A stretch of 5,098 nucleotides of DNA from contig PWNM01000216.1 of the NCBI GenBank assembly GCA_003557825.1, positions 1 to 5,098 of the forward strand. Direction: 5' to 3'. Shown piece after piece: positions 5,013 to 5,098 of this stretch (position 1 is its first letter; the number at the start of each line of letters is the position of its first letter). Position numbers and translations under genes: made by a program. The notes under the pieces are model-generated. The model was given only the letters and a program-made list of their open reading frames with translations, was not told where the DNA came from and ran no database searches. The stretch comes from Candidatus Hydrogenedentota bacterium (GTDB lineage Bacteria; Hydrogenedentota; Hydrogenedentia; Hydrogenedentales; SLHB01).

Positions 5013-5098
5013 ATGACTACCACCCCCATCTATTGGACTGGAATCGACGTGGCCAAAAACACCTTTGACGCCGCGCTGGCATGCACGGGATACCTGCA
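5013..5098 (+). CDS. IS110-family transposase, N-terminal fragment, runs off the right edge
   Basis: The visible 28 residues start MTTTPIYWTGIDVAKNTFDA and continue ALACTGYL. The G-I-D-V-A-K-x-x-F-D pattern is the first motif of the RuvC-like DEDD domain of IS110-family recombinases, with Asp12 as the first catalytic acid. The remaining acidic residues and the C-terminal serine-containing domain lie beyond the window. The ATG at 5013 has GAGAGGA at 4999-5005 with about 7 nt spacing. The protein would work with the RNA encoded just upstream to excise the element as a circle and insert it at RNA-chosen sites. Only the N-terminus is seen, so completeness of the enzyme cannot be judged. Confidence 0.85.
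   Translation, partial: MTTTPIYWTGIDVAKNTFDAALACTGYL

Larger units (their letters stand above)
4703..5098 (+). mobile_element. IS110-family insertion sequence, left end and start of transposase
   Basis: The PhyH frame loses family likeness near 4696-4705, and an IS110-type transposase begins at 5013. About 310 bp of structured non-coding DNA lie between them. A long non-coding left end upstream of the transposase, with no obvious terminal inverted repeat, is characteristic of the IS110 group rather than the IS1111 group, whose guide RNA lies downstream. The exact left boundary is uncertain by several bases. A candidate core dinucleotide is GT at 4703-4704. The right end is outside the window. 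Confidence 0.78.

Overview
This is a bacterial window of mid-range GC. It carries a Shine-Dalgarno-led gene set typical of glycan-rich, poorly cultured lineages. Two sialidase-fold proteins, a divergent uroporphyrinogen-decarboxylase-like (MtaA/CmuA-type) protein and a phytanoyl-CoA-dioxygenase-like (PhyH) protein sit together. Families like these are abundant in Planctomycetota, Lentisphaerota and Hydrogenedentota genomes. The lineage is an inference; there is no rRNA or other phylogenetic marker here.

Layout. At the left edge (about 193 to 1, minus strand) is the start of a sialidase/BNR-fold protein that runs out of the window. It is divergent from an intact UroD-like methyltransferase-family gene (352-1410, plus). 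That gene converges, with only 9 bp between stop codons, on a two-gene minus-strand unit. The unit reads from a secreted sialidase-like protein with Asp-box-like repeats (4269-3247) into a complete GH13 branching-enzyme-like protein (3216-1420), 30 bp apart. A 130-bp intergenic region follows (4270-4401). It holds an unusual strong ribosome-binding site feeding a two-codon ORF and a 7-bp direct repeat.

Right end. From about 4414 a PhyH-family gene reads rightward, but it is cut off after roughly 95 codons, before its iron-binding residues, by the left end of an IS110-family insertion sequence. The transposase of that element starts at 5013 with the diagnostic GIDVAK...FD motif and runs off the window. 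The roughly 300 bp of non-coding left end between the PhyH break and the transposase can be folded by eye into three consecutive stem-loops spanning 4815-4989 (175 nt). They are a 5' hairpin, a long 13-bp stem with an internal loop, and a second stem with an internal loop capped by a GGGC/GCCC hairpin. This order, size and position match the bridge RNA of IS110-group elements such as IS621, the RNA that pairs with target and donor DNA to direct recombination. One strand of the second internal loop is partly complementary to the proposed left terminus of the element, as a right-donor guide should be. This apparently undescribed bridge RNA is the most interesting content of the window.

How the genes relate. 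The two sialidase-fold proteins and the branching enzyme suggest carbohydrate scavenging and glycogen-type storage, but nothing in the window proves a shared pathway. The UroD-like protein has no corrinoid-protein partner here. The IS110 element is a separate, later arrival that disabled the PhyH gene.
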